Made by a program: the position numbers and the translations under genes. A stretch of 50,278 bases of DNA from Tannerellaceae bacterium (GTDB lineage: Bacteria > Bacteroidota > Bacteroidia > Bacteroidales > Tannerellaceae). The stretch's first letter is position 1. Every line of letters begins with the position of its first letter. Shown one piece after another: positions 18,007 through 27,452 of the stretch. The stretch covers positions 1 through 50,278 of the forward strand of contig JAITKB010000065.1 of NCBI GenBank assembly GCA_031278605.1. Direction: 5' to 3'. Under the pieces are notes generated by a model, which saw only the letters and a program-made list of their open reading frames with translations, had not been told where the DNA came from and searched no databases.

Positions 18007-19938
18007 ATGAAACGATTTTGTTTGTATTTGTTGTGGCTGATCCCCTTAGGCGGGTCGGCCCGGGAGAAGATCACTTTTTTTAACCAAGGGGACCTCTACG
18101 TGGAGAATGCCCTCTACATCCGGGGGGATTTCCGCGCAATGGAGGCCTCGGCGGTTTGTCAGTCGGGGACGACCTCGTTGACCGGCGATTTCATCAACGA
18201 CGTGAAGACCGGCCGGGTGTTTACCACCGAGGCGACCAAGAACCGGGGTGTGTTTGAGTTTTGCGGAACAACCCCCCAGCGGATCACCGGAAGCGCCCCC
18301 AAGGAACGCTACATCCACTTCCCGGACACCCTTCGTGTGCGCAACGACACGGTGCTCATGCAGCCCAACCGGGCGGCCACGACCAAGGTGGCGGATATCC
18401 GAAGCGGCCGCCTCATCCTGGAATCGGAGGCTGAAAACGGGCGGAGCGTCACGGCGCATTTGTTGGTGGAGAACGAGGTGATGACGCACCCGAACGCCAT
18501 CCAGGTCAATCTGGATTTGGGGGACAACTACCAAAAGAAGAAACTGGTGGGCTTTACCCCGCCGTTTGAGAGGCTGTATGCGGATTATTTCTTTTTCAAC
18601 CTCCTTTCGCGTCCCACGGCCAGGGGCTTGTTCGGCAACGACGGGCGATTGATCACCAGCCCCTTGACGCCCCTGAATCCCGGCGAGGGCTACCTCCTTG
18701 GCCTGGGCGTCATTGCCGAGGGCGACCCGTATTTTACGGAACGAATCGACCCGCGCTGGGCCGGCGCCGACCCGGCCCGAAGGGTGAAGGAGAAATTCCA
18801 ATTCTTTCGAGGCGTGGCCGAGCCGAATTTCTCCCGCTACCTGAACGAAACGCTTGCCCCGGGCTATGTGACCGGGGAGAAGTTGGTGGTGGGGGATGTG
18901 AAGCCGATCCGCCTCGAAAGGGGGTTCAACTACCTGGGCAACCCCTATATGGCCCCCCTGGACCTGAGCGATATACTGCAAGGCTCCACCTCCTCCGACT
19001 GGGGCGTGCCGGACAATACCTTAAAGAAAGCCTTTTACGTCCTCTCCCAGGGCGAAGCCTCCTACGAGAATTCCCGGTTTGTCTTCTCGGCCTCCTACCT
19101 CGTAAGCCAGGAGCAGGGCAGCACCACGCTTAATTCCAGGAGCGTAGCCCCCATGCAAATGTTTATCGTGGCAACGGATACGCCCGTCAACCTGACCCTT
19201 CCCGCCGGCAAACGCCGGCACGATTCCTCGGCCGTATTCCTGCGCAGCACGCGCTACGAAACCACCGACGAACTCCTTCTGGAAACCACCGACGAGCAGA
19301 CCGGGGCTTACGACCGCACCTGCCTCGTGTTTCGTTCCAACGCCACCTTGCAGGCCACGGATCCGTTTGACACCCAGAAGATTTTCAACCATTCCGGGGG
19401 GGTGAACCAACTCTACACGCTTTCCTCGGACGACAAGGAACTGATGGTTTCCGTGATTCCCACCACGACCGAGAGGCTCCCCCTGTATTTCATCCCGGCC
19501 CGGTTGCCGCAACGGGTAAGCCTGCGTGCCGGGCGCCTGAACAGCCTGACCTCCGTCAGCCATATCTTCCTGGAAGACCTCCAAACAGGCCGACTCGTCA
19601 ACCTGATGCAGACCCCCTGCTATACCTTTGACGCCTCCCCTTCGGATCCGATCGGACGCTTTGTCCTTCATTTCACCCCCAACCCCGCAACGGGAACCGA
19701 CGAACCCTCCGCCCCCGCTACCCTCCCCCGGGCCTCCTATCGGGAAGGTCAGGTGCGCATCGACGGCTTCCGGGAAAGCGATCGGGGCAGTGAAGTCGCC
19801 CTCTACAACATCCAGGGGAAGCTGCTGCATCGCCAAAGGCTGGAGGAAATCGCCCCCTGCCGGATTCCGGCAACCCTCCCAAAGGGAATTTATGTGGTGA
19901 GAAACAAGGACCTGGCCCTAAAGTTCACCGTAAAATAA
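18007..19938 (+). CDS. Large secreted protein with T9SS type A-like C-terminal sorting domain
   Basis: 643 aa; signal peptide; C-terminus SEVALYNIQGKLLHRQRLEEIAPCRIPATLPKGIYVVRNKDLALKFTVK fits the T9SS CTD pattern (…YNIQGK…LPKGIYVV…KF.VK). Confidence 0.75.
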   Translation: MKRFCLYLLWLIPLGGSAREKITFFNQGDLYVENALYIRGDFRAMEASAVCQSGTTSLTGDFINDVKTGRVFTTEATKNRGVFEFCGTTPQRITGSAPKERYIHFPDTLRVRNDTVLMQPNRAATTKVADIRSGRLILESEAENGRSVTAHLLVENEVMTHPNAIQVNLDLGDNYQKKKLVGFTPPFERLYADYFFFNLLSRPTARGLFGNDGRLITSPLTPLNPGEGYLLGLGVIAEGDPYFTERIDPRWAGADPARRVKEKFQFFRGVAEPNFSRYLNETLAPGYVTGEKLVVGDVKPIRLERGFNYLGNPYMAPLDLSDILQGSTSSDWGVPDNTLKKAFYVLSQGEASYENSRFVFSASYLVSQEQGSTTLNSRSVAPMQMFIVATDTPVNLTLPAGKRRHDSSAVFLRSTRYETTDELLLETTDEQTGAYDRTCLVFRSNATLQATDPFDTQKIFNHSGGVNQLYTLSSDDKELMVSVIPTTTERLPLYFIPARLPQRVSLRAGRLNSLTSVSHIFLEDLQTGRLVNLMQTPCYTFDASPSDPIGRFVLHFTPNPATGTDEPSAPATLPRASYREGQVRIDGFRESDRGSEVALYNIQGKLLHRQRLEEIAPCRIPATLPKGIYVVRNKDLALKFTVK

Positions 19939-19971
19939 ACCCAAGCCAAGGGGGGGCGGAAATGTCCCCGC

Positions 19972-20124
19972 AAAAGGGGCTCCAGCTCCTGTGCACAGGA
20001 GCTGAAGCCGGAGTGCACAGAAAATTTTGCTCGAGTGCACAGAAAATTTTGCCGGAGTGCACAGAAAATTTTGCCGGAGTGCACAGAAAATTTTGCTCGA
20101 GTGCACTCCGGCTAAAGCCCCTTT
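19972..20124. repeat. Tandem array C, exact 22-bp period, unit near-identical to array B, enclosed by inverted repeats
   Basis: GTGCAC begins at 19991, 20013, 20035, 20057, 20079 and 20101 (every step 22 bp). Bounded by AAAGGGGCT (19973) / AGCCCCTTT (20116) and AGCCGGAGTGCAC / GTGCACTCCGGCT. Confidence 0.95.
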
Positions 20125-20222
20125 GCAGGGGGGCCTCCGCTGCGACCGGCAGAAGAGGACAAACAACTTAGTATCAGTATATTGCGTGTTTCGGCAAAGA
20201 TCCCTCGGGAATCCTTGCCGGA

Positions 20223-20576
20223 TCAGTCGGGATGCCTTTTTCGATACGCTCGGCGCAACCAATGGTCGCCCCCCAGCAACAAAAGGAGCAAAACGCCGAT
20301 ATACGAGTAAAACGGCAAGGATACCCATTCGGGCGTCCGCCACACCATCCGGGGAGGGCCGGCCCACAGGATGGCGCCGATGGCCAAGCCCATCATACCC
20401 AGGGAGGCCAAAAGCACGGCAAGCAACTCGAAGCGTTCGTTCGTTTTTTTCCTTTTCGCCGTTTCCCGCAGAATTTTCCCCATCAACGCTTCCCGGAAGG
20501 AAGCGGGCAGCTCCTCGGCCGGCAGGCGGCGGAAAAGAGGCTTCAGCCAGTCGGTTTCTTTTTCTTGTTTATTCAT
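20223..20576 (-). CDS. Small membrane protein, possible anti-sigma partner of the ECF sigma
   Basis: Start at MNKQEKETDWLKPLFRRLP; two hydrophobic segments; start overlaps the end of the sigma gene (20569). Confidence 0.6.
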   Translation of the reverse strand: MNKQEKETDWLKPLFRRLPAEELPASFREALMGKILRETAKRKKTNERFELLAVLLASLGMMGLAIGAILWAGPPRMVWRTPEWVSLPFYSYIGVLLLLLLGGDHWLRRAYRKRHPD

Positions 20577-21135
20577 TATCTTTTTTCTCCATTTCCGTGA
20601 GCAATACATACAGTTTCTTGCGTATCCGGTGCAGGCGGGTCTTTACGTTGGAGAGGGAAAGCCCCGTGGCTGAGGCTATTTCCTCCACCTTTTTCTCCTC
20701 CATATAAAAAAAGAGAATAAGGGCTTGATCCTCCGGCGGCAATTGCGCCAAGGCCCGGTCCAGGCGAAGGAGCTGCTCCGCTTCATCAACAAGGGCAAAG
20801 GCCCCGCCCGGTTTTTCGTCCGGCGCCAGGGCCAGGAGGGTTTCGTCGATGGCGAGAAACTCCTGCTTGCGCTTACGCATCTCCGAAACAGCCGTGTGAT
20901 AGGCAATCCGGTAGAGCCAGGTAGAAAAACCGCTCTCGCCCCGGAACCCGTTTAACCCCCGGAAGGCCTTCAGGAATACATCCTGGGTTAACTCCTCGGC
21001 GTCTTCCCGGTTGCGCACCATGCGGAAGATGAAGGCATGAACCCCGGCGCCGTATCGGTCGATGAGGCCGGTAAAACCCGCGGGATCGCCCGCTTGGATC
21101 CGCCGGATGTGATCAATGTCGGAATACAACTCCAT
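20569..21135 (-). CDS. ECF RNA polymerase sigma factor
   Basis: 188 aa; region 2 FRMVRNREDAEELTQDVFLKAFRGLNGF...FSTWLYRIAYHTAVSEMRKRK; region 4 LPPEDQALILFFYMEEKKVEEIASATGLSLSNVKTRLHRIRKKL. Confidence 0.95.
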   Translation of the reverse strand: MELYSDIDHIRRIQAGDPAGFTGLIDRYGAGVHAFIFRMVRNREDAEELTQDVFLKAFRGLNGFRGESGFSTWLYRIAYHTAVSEMRKRKQEFLAIDETLLALAPDEKPGGAFALVDEAEQLLRLDRALAQLPPEDQALILFFYMEEKKVEEIASATGLSLSNVKTRLHRIRKKLYVLLTEMEKKDNE

Positions 21136-21148
21136 AACTACCTTCTTT

Positions 21149-21211
21149 GACGCAGCCGAGAAGGAAAGGTTACAGTCCGCCCGGGTGTAACCTTTCCCGT
21201 TTTTGCGCGTC
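21149..21211. promoter_or_regulatory. Divergent ECF-type promoter pair centred on an inverted repeat
   Basis: GGAAAGGTTACA (21163-21174) / TGTAACCTTTCC (21186-21197). On each strand GTAACCTTTCC is followed by exactly 10 nt and then CGTC (plus: 21208-21211; minus: 21152-21149). Confidence 0.72.
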
Positions 21212-21255
21212 AGAATGGGTAAAGAACATTATTAACACAGTAACACACACGAATT

Positions 21256-21672
21256 ATGTTGGATTTTATTGCGGTCCCGCTGATTGTCGGGATCTGCGTT
21301 GCAGGAACGTACGGTTTGTTTGAATTGTTTGCCCGCCGGAAAGAACGTCTGGCGATTATCGAAAAGGTCGGAGAGAAGCTGGACGCCTCCGCCTTTGAAG
21401 GCCGAAGGTGGTTTCCGGGGCTTTTCCCAAAGTTCTCCTTCGGCGCCCTGAAAGCGGGTTGCCTCCTTGCGGGAGCAGGCCTGGGGCTGCTGGTCGGCTT
21501 CTTCCTCAATCTGCTCATCCTCAACTCCGGCCTCTACGAACAGGAACTCGACGGATGGTATCGCAACAACCTCGCCGAAGTGGCCTACGGGTCTTCCATC
21601 CTGCTCTTTGGCGGCATCGGATTGATTCTCGCCTTTGTACTGGAACTAAAGATGAAAAAAGAAGAAAAGTAA
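21256..21672 (+). CDS. DUF6249-like integral membrane protein
   Basis: 138 aa; LDFIAVPLIVGICVAGTYGLFELFARRKERLAIIEK and two further TM segments. Confidence 0.7.
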   Translation: MLDFIAVPLIVGICVAGTYGLFELFARRKERLAIIEKVGEKLDASAFEGRRWFPGLFPKFSFGALKAGCLLAGAGLGLLVGFFLNLLILNSGLYEQELDGWYRNNLAEVAYGSSILLFGGIGLILAFVLELKMKKEEK

Positions 21673-21782
21673 GGACCTTCTCTTTGTTTGTCTAAAAAAA
21701 CCGGGTCGGCCTCGAAAGAAACCCCAAAGGCCGGTCCGGTTCCCCGTTTTTTCGCTGTATATTTGCTCCAAAAGAACCCCCT

Positions 21783-22487
21783 ATGACAGCTTCCCTTTTC
21801 CTTATACCCGTCGCCCTGGGCGATACCAACCCTCAGAGAGTACTCCCGGAGTACAACCGCGAAGTAGTGCTGCAAATCAAACACTTTATCGTGGAAGACC
21901 TGCGCTCGGCCCGGCGTTTCCTCAAGAAAATCGCCCCCGAAACGGAGATAGACGCACTCCATTTCCAGGTCCTAAACAAACACACTCCACCCGCCGAACG
22001 GGATACCTTTCTGGATCCCTTGGACCAAGGCGAACACGTGGGCGTGCTCTCCGAAGCCGGCTGTCCCGCCGTTGCCGATCCCGGAGCCGAGGTGGTGGCC
22101 CTGGCGCAAAAGAAGCATCATCCGGTGGTCCCCTTGGTGGGACCTTCCTCCATCCTGCTGTCCTTGATGGCCTCCGGCTTCAACGGGCAAAACTTCGCCT
22201 TCAACGGCTACCTCCCCCTGGATGCACGGGAACGCGCCCTGGTCCTGAAAAAGCTGGAAAGCCGTGTGTATGAAGAAAATCAAACGCAGTTGTTTATCGA
22301 AACACCCTACCGGAACAACCCCTTGCTGAATGATTTGCTGCGCTTCTGCCGCCCGTCCACCAGGCTCTGCATCGCCTCCAATCTCACCACGGCCAACGAA
22401 AGCATCCGCACACTTCCGCTGAAAGACTGGGAAAGCCAAAAGCCCGACCTCGCCAAACAGCCCACCATCTTCCTTCTTTATAAATAA
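21783..22487 (+). CDS. SAM-dependent methyltransferase, RsmI/tetrapyrrole methylase-like
   Basis: 234 aa; LFLIPVALGD, GVLSEAGCPAVADPGAEVVALA, VPLVGPSSILLSLMASGFNGQNFAFNGYLP. Confidence 0.9.
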   Translation: MTASLFLIPVALGDTNPQRVLPEYNREVVLQIKHFIVEDLRSARRFLKKIAPETEIDALHFQVLNKHTPPAERDTFLDPLDQGEHVGVLSEAGCPAVADPGAEVVALAQKKHHPVVPLVGPSSILLSLMASGFNGQNFAFNGYLPLDARERALVLKKLESRVYEENQTQLFIETPYRNNPLLNDLLRFCRPSTRLCIASNLTTANESIRTLPLKDWESQKPDLAKQPTIFLLYK

Positions 22488-22517
22488 TCCCAAAGAATCT
22501 CGAAAATCTCAAACCGT

Positions 22518-23102
22518 ATGGCAAACTATCAGGCACACGAAACGGCGGTCATCGACCCCGGATGCTCCATCGGGGAAGGCACGCGCATCTGGCATTTCTC
22601 GCACATCATGAGCGGCTGCACGATCGGCGCGAACTGCAACATCGGACAAAACGTCGTGGTATCGCCCGGCGTAGTCCTGGGCAAGGGGGTGAAGGTGCAA
22701 AACAATGTCTCCCTTTATTCGGGCGTGAGTTGCGAAGACGAAGTGTTTCTTGGCCCCGGTTGCGTGTTTACCAACATAAGCCATCCGCGAAGCGCCGTTC
22801 CCCGCCGACACCTCTACGAACAAACGCATGTGGAAAAGGGAGCCTCCATCGGCGCCAACGCCACCATTCTCTGCGGCTGTACCATTGGCGCCTATGCCCT
22901 GGTCGGCGCGGGCGCCGTGGTGACAAAAGACGTCCCCCCCTATGCCTTGACCCTGGGAAATCCTTCCCGGCAAACGGGCTGGGTAAGCGAGTATGGCTGT
23001 CGTTTGGATTTTGGCCCCGACAACATGGCTTCGTGCAGCGAAAGCGGAGAACGCTACCGTTTAACCGACGGGAAAGTGACCAAAATAGCTCCTGCCGATT
23101 AG
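22518..23102 (+). CDS. Acyltransferase with left-handed beta-helix (WbpD/WlbB-like N-acetyltransferase)
   Basis: 194 aa; hexapeptide repeats IGEGTRIWHFSHIMSGCTIGANCNIGQNVVVSPGVVLG...ATILCGCTIGAYALVGAGAVVTKDVPPYAL. Confidence 0.88.
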   Translation: MANYQAHETAVIDPGCSIGEGTRIWHFSHIMSGCTIGANCNIGQNVVVSPGVVLGKGVKVQNNVSLYSGVSCEDEVFLGPGCVFTNISHPRSAVPRRHLYEQTHVEKGASIGANATILCGCTIGAYALVGAGAVVTKDVPPYALTLGNPSRQTGWVSEYGCRLDFGPDNMASCSESGERYRLTDGKVTKIAPAD

Positions 23103-23141
23103 GAAAGGAGCCGAAAGCGGCCGGGGATTACCCCTCTGCTC

Positions 23142-23999
23142 TCAATACGTTTCCTCCGTCAATAATCTTTTTCTTAGCTTGGAGGGGCTTTCGCCGAATT
23201 GTTTTTTGCAATAGGTGGTAAAATGCGCCGGAGAACTGAATCCATATTCTTTGATAATGGTTCCGAAGGAGGTTTTCCCGTCTGCCAGGCGGGTTTTTAT
23301 ATGCCGGGATTTTTGTTTCAGTATCCAGCTATAAGGGGAATCCCCGAAGTACTCGTTGAACTTCCTGTTGAAGGAACGCACGGAGATCTTGCACATGCCG
23401 GCCAGCTCGTCTACGGTTTTCACCTCCTGGTAATGTTGCAGAACAAAGGCTTTGAAGTCCAAGTTCTTGTTCAGCATGGGCGAGAGGAAACGCGCCATTT
23501 CTTCTTTGGAATAAAAGGCTCTGAAGATCAGGAATACTTCCTTTTGCTTGATGGCGAAAAGGTGTTTGCATTGTATTTTATGTTCCAGGTAGAAGAGCAC
23601 GCTGTCCAACACCGCGCGCAAGGGGGGGCGGATGTCTATCTTATTGAAAACAGACAGTTTCTTGCTGTTGTTGTGCAAGGATTCCAGCGCAAGCCGGTCG
23701 CACAGGGTGAACTGGTTGTCGAAGCTCAGCATGACATATTTCACATCCGTAACGGCTTCTGCCACGGAATCGGAATCCTGAGGGATAAAAATCATCTCCC
23801 CCCCCATGCACAAATGATTCCGGAACTCGTTGTAGGAGACCATGGCTTCTCCTTCGAGCAGGAAAATAAAGTAATTATAATATTTGTCGATGGTGCGAAG
23901 TCTACCGCCTTCTTTCACTTCCTGGTAACTGAATCCGATGTGAAAGTCCGATACGTAGTTTTTACAAGAAAGGTGTTCTTGAACATATAACAGTTGCAT
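23142..23999 (-). CDS. AraC family transcriptional regulator
   Basis: 285 aa; C-terminal HTH VDELAGMCKISVRSFNRKFNEYFGDSPYSWILKQKSRHIKTRLADGKTSFGTIIKEYGFSSPAHFTTYCKKQFGESPSKLRK. Confidence 0.92.
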   Translation of the reverse strand: MQLLYVQEHLSCKNYVSDFHIGFSYQEVKEGGRLRTIDKYYNYFIFLLEGEAMVSYNEFRNHLCMGGEMIFIPQDSDSVAEAVTDVKYVMLSFDNQFTLCDRLALESLHNNSKKLSVFNKIDIRPPLRAVLDSVLFYLEHKIQCKHLFAIKQKEVFLIFRAFYSKEEMARFLSPMLNKNLDFKAFVLQHYQEVKTVDELAGMCKISVRSFNRKFNEYFGDSPYSWILKQKSRHIKTRLADGKTSFGTIIKEYGFSSPAHFTTYCKKQFGESPSKLRKRLLTEETY

Positions 24000-24206
24000 A
24001 TTAGTTAGTTTATAAAGTTTATAATCGGGTTTTTCTAAAAGAGTAATCGCCGTAAAGGTATATTTTTTTTATATATACGCATTTGGCTGACCGTTTTTTA
24101 TATGCAATTTAGTATAAAGCCCTGTGTGTGTGTTTGCTGTTTCTGTGTATGAATGTGTCTATAAAGAAAGTATTCGTGGTTTATCCCCTACCCCGCAGGG
24201 TCTTAT

Positions 24207-25424
24207 TTATTTCCAATTCATGTAATAATTCCTCAAAAATGTACTTGCCGAGAATAAGAGCATAGCCATGTAGGCGATACTTGTACTTAGGGCGGAACCG
24301 GTTATTCCGTAGGCGGGAATAAGCAAAAAGGCGGTGATCGTCAGCACGCCCAATCCGATGAAAGATGCGGCGGCGCTGTATTTTATCCTCCCGCTCCCAA
24401 TGAAATAATGGCTTAGCACCGTGTGGCATCCCAATGCTACAATCCCCGCAGACAAGGCCGCAATAACACCGCGCACCCCTTCAAACTCCCGGCCGAAAAG
24501 GTATCCGGTGTAAAACTCCTCAGGAAGGAAGAGGATGGCAGACGTGGCAACAACCAGAGCGGGAAAAGTGAAGCGGAGAACCTCAAGGGTGATGCGTCTC
24601 TGTTCCCTTTGGTCCTTCGTCCCGGCTATCCGGTTGTAGGCAATATAGGCCGCACTGCGGCTGATGTGCCATACGCTTTCGGAAATTTTTGTGGCGGCAT
24701 CGAGCAAACCAACGCCAACAGGCCCGGCAAAACGTTCCACCAGGAAGTAGTTGAGACGGGTGGTGCAGGTTTCCGCTATGTTGTCGGCGCTGCCCCAAAG
24801 GCCGTATACCAGCATCTCCCGGAGGATGCGCAAGAGGTTGTTTCGCCCCGGCGCAGCCTGTCCGGACCTTTTCAGGCAAGGCAGCAGCAAAAACAGGCCA
24901 ACAAGGAAGGAGACTCCGTTTGTCAGGTATAATCCCCAGATATAGGCGTTGAGATCCCGGCGTTGGACAACAAAGTAGAAGAAAAGCAGGATGAAAAACA
25001 GGCATCCTCCTTGCAATAAGTTGGTCAGGTTGAAGCCCCGTATGCGGTTTTTGCCCAGGAGAAAGCGCGAATGAGCGACACTTAGCGAATACAGAATCGT
25101 AAGACCCAGGATCTCCCATCCGTAATTACCGGGCAACAGCCCCGTGAGGCCCAGCAAGGCGCAACCCAGGGCCGAGCCTGCAAACGTCCACCCGATGGCG
25201 ATCGGATACAGCAGGCCAAGGGAATATCGACCAAGGAAATAAACCAGGGTGTTCCCGCTGAAAATCCCGCAAACGCTTACATTGATGCTTACCGAGGCCC
25301 AGATAAGTCCGGCCCTGCCCACCCCCTCGATGCCCAATACCCTGGCATTGATGAATATCAGCGCCAGGTTCAGGAGGGCCACCAGGTAACGGGAAAGGAG
25401 GGTTTGCAGGATGTCTTTCAACAT
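24207..25424 (-). CDS. Oligosaccharide flippase / polysaccharide biosynthesis membrane protein
   Basis: 405 aa, many TM segments; VALLNLALIFINARVLGIEGVGRAGLIWASVSINVSV is Wzx/MATE-like. Confidence 0.83.
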   Translation of the reverse strand: MLKDILQTLLSRYLVALLNLALIFINARVLGIEGVGRAGLIWASVSINVSVCGIFSGNTLVYFLGRYSLGLLYPIAIGWTFAGSALGCALLGLTGLLPGNYGWEILGLTILYSLSVAHSRFLLGKNRIRGFNLTNLLQGGCLFFILLFFYFVVQRRDLNAYIWGLYLTNGVSFLVGLFLLLPCLKRSGQAAPGRNNLLRILREMLVYGLWGSADNIAETCTTRLNYFLVERFAGPVGVGLLDAATKISESVWHISRSAAYIAYNRIAGTKDQREQRRITLEVLRFTFPALVVATSAILFLPEEFYTGYLFGREFEGVRGVIAALSAGIVALGCHTVLSHYFIGSGRIKYSAAASFIGLGVLTITAFLLIPAYGITGSALSTSIAYMAMLLFSASTFLRNYYMNWK

Positions 25425-25431
25425 AAAAAGA

Positions 25432-26493
25432 CTATCCGAGGGTGAGACCGTCCAGCAAACGGAGGTAGGTTTCGATGCCTTCCCGTATTTCCGGCAGGCG
25501 GATGTATTCGTTGGCCGTATGGGAGCGTGCCGAGTCGCCGGGGCCTATCTTCACGGAAGGAAAAGGCATCAGGGCCTGGTCGCTCAGGGTGGGCGAACCA
25601 AAGGGGTGTTTCCCCAGCAAAAGGGTGCGCCGGACAAAAGGATGACCCACATCGGTACGGGAAGAATTGAGGCGGAAGCTGCGCGCACGGACCTCGCTTT
25701 TCACCTGCCGGGCGATGAGGTGGTAGAGGCCTTCGTTGGTATACAACTCGTTGGTTCGTATGTCTACCGTAAATTCGCAACGGTCGGGGATTACATTGTG
25801 TTGCCCGCCGGCGTGGATTATGGTTACGCTCATTTTGACCGCTCCCAGCAGGTCGCTTTCCTCAGGGAAGCGATACGTGTGGAACCATCCTATATCTTTC
25901 ATGGCCACAGAAATCGCGTTGATACCCTCGTTGCGGGCGGCATGGCCGGCCTTTCCCCAGGCTGTACAGTCCAGCACCATCAGTCCTTTTTCCGCCACGG
26001 CGGGCTGCATGTCGGTAGGTTCGCCCACGAGGGCAAAAGCGATGGGGGGCAAATCCTCCAATACACACGCGATCCCGTTCGGGCCGGATATTTCTTCTTC
26101 GCAAGAGGCCAGAAAGATCAGGTTGTAGGGTTGCGTCCCGGCGCTCAAGCGGCGAAAAGCGGCGTAGAGGGACACCAGGCTGGCCCCGGCGTCGTTGCTG
26201 CCCAGTCCATACAGCCTTTCGTCTTCCCCTTCTTCCGGGGCGAAGGGGTCTTTGCTCCATCCCGCTACCGGTTTCACCGTATCTATATGCGAATTGAGCA
26301 AAAGGGAAGGTTTGCAGGGGTCGTATCCGAGCGGCGGCAGAATCCACAGGTTGTTTCCCTTGCGTTGCACCTCATAGCCGTCTGCCTGCCATAGCTTTTG
26401 CAGATAATCGGCCACCTCCTTCTCCTCCCTGCTGAAGGAGGGACGGGATAACATCCCTTTGAGCATATCAATAGCTTCGTAAAAGAGCGGCAT
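25432..26493 (-). CDS. M20 family metallopeptidase (ArgE/DapE-like)
   Basis: 353 aa; LLLNSHIDTVKPVAGW, LYGLGSNDAGASLVSLY, LIFLASCEEEISGPNGI. Confidence 0.9.
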   Translation of the reverse strand: MPLFYEAIDMLKGMLSRPSFSREEKEVADYLQKLWQADGYEVQRKGNNLWILPPLGYDPCKPSLLLNSHIDTVKPVAGWSKDPFAPEEGEDERLYGLGSNDAGASLVSLYAAFRRLSAGTQPYNLIFLASCEEEISGPNGIACVLEDLPPIAFALVGEPTDMQPAVAEKGLMVLDCTAWGKAGHAARNEGINAISVAMKDIGWFHTYRFPEESDLLGAVKMSVTIIHAGGQHNVIPDRCEFTVDIRTNELYTNEGLYHLIARQVKSEVRARSFRLNSSRTDVGHPFVRRTLLLGKHPFGSPTLSDQALMPFPSVKIGPGDSARSHTANEYIRLPEIREGIETYLRLLDGLTLG

Positions 26494-27385
26494 CTTTCTT
26501 TAATTGTTCTTTTAATTCATGCAATGAGCGGAAGCGGATATCTTCGCGCAGGAAATGTGTAAACGCAAGGCTGATCTCCTGAGTGTAAATATCGTCCAGG
26601 AAATCCAGGATGTGTACTTCCAGGGTGAGGTTGTCATTGCGGTACAATGTCGGTCGGCGACCGATATACAACATCCCTTTATGGTTTTGCCCCAGGCAGG
26701 TAACGCGCACGGCATATACCCCCGTGGACGGAATCAGTTTAAAGGCGTCGGCCACCTGTATATTGGCGGTAGGGAAGCCCAGCGTCCGGCCAATTTGGTT
26801 TCCTTGCACCACGCGCCCCGTCAGCCGGTAGGGATAGGAGAGCAGTTGGGCCGCCGTTTCCACATGCCCAAGCGACAATTGCTTCCGTATCTCCGAGGAA
26901 CTGACGGCCACTTCGTTTTGCGTCAAGCGTGGCGCTTCCAACACCTCCATGCCGCAATTTGCCGCATAGTGCACGTATTCCCGGAAGCCATCCCTGCGGT
27001 CGCGCCCAAAGCGGTGATCGTAACCGATGTACAGGGTTTTTATCCGCCATTGCTGCGACAAGACGGATATAAAGGCCTCGGCCGTGAGTTGGGAGAGTTC
27101 GGCGGTAAAATCCAGGATGAAGCAGTAATCAACGCCGGTATCCCTCAGGAGGGCGAGTCGTTCGTCGAGCGAATTAAGGAGCCTGGGGCAGTAATCGGTT
27201 TGCAGCACCCTGCGCGGATGCTGCGGGAAGGTAATGACGGCAGTGCGCAATCCGCGGGTTCGCGCCGCTTCCTTCATCTCACGGATCAAGTATCTGTGTC
27301 CCAGATGCACCCCGTCGAAAAAGCCGATGGTGGCAACAAATTCGCTACGCTCCTTGAGCTTGTCTCTATTTCTTAGAATAATCAT
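26468..27385 (-). CDS. ribF: Bifunctional riboflavin kinase / FAD synthetase
   Basis: 305 aa; VATIGFFDGVHLGHRYLI, VVQGNQIGRTLGFPTANI, GVYAVRV...GMLYIGRRPT, LEVHILDFLDDIYTQEISLAFTHFLREDIRF. Confidence 0.95.
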   Translation of the reverse strand: MIILRNRDKLKERSEFVATIGFFDGVHLGHRYLIREMKEAARTRGLRTAVITFPQHPRRVLQTDYCPRLLNSLDERLALLRDTGVDYCFILDFTAELSQLTAEAFISVLSQQWRIKTLYIGYDHRFGRDRRDGFREYVHYAANCGMEVLEAPRLTQNEVAVSSSEIRKQLSLGHVETAAQLLSYPYRLTGRVVQGNQIGRTLGFPTANIQVADAFKLIPSTGVYAVRVTCLGQNHKGMLYIGRRPTLYRNDNLTLEVHILDFLDDIYTQEISLAFTHFLREDIRFRSLHELKEQLKKDAALLRSY

Positions 27386-27452
27386 GTTTGATGAACTAAC
27401 ATTTTTTGTGTACTATCGTCTTCCCGATTAACAAATATTAGCTGCCGGGGGA

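Noticed and set aside
18046-19836. Minus-strand ORFs of 311 and 271 aa opposite the T9SS-type protein
   Set aside because: Composition typical of antisense frames; no start context or domain.
25411-26394. 327-aa plus-strand ORF opposite the M20 hydrolase
   Set aside because: Shadow ORF; the minus-strand frame has clear M20 motifs.
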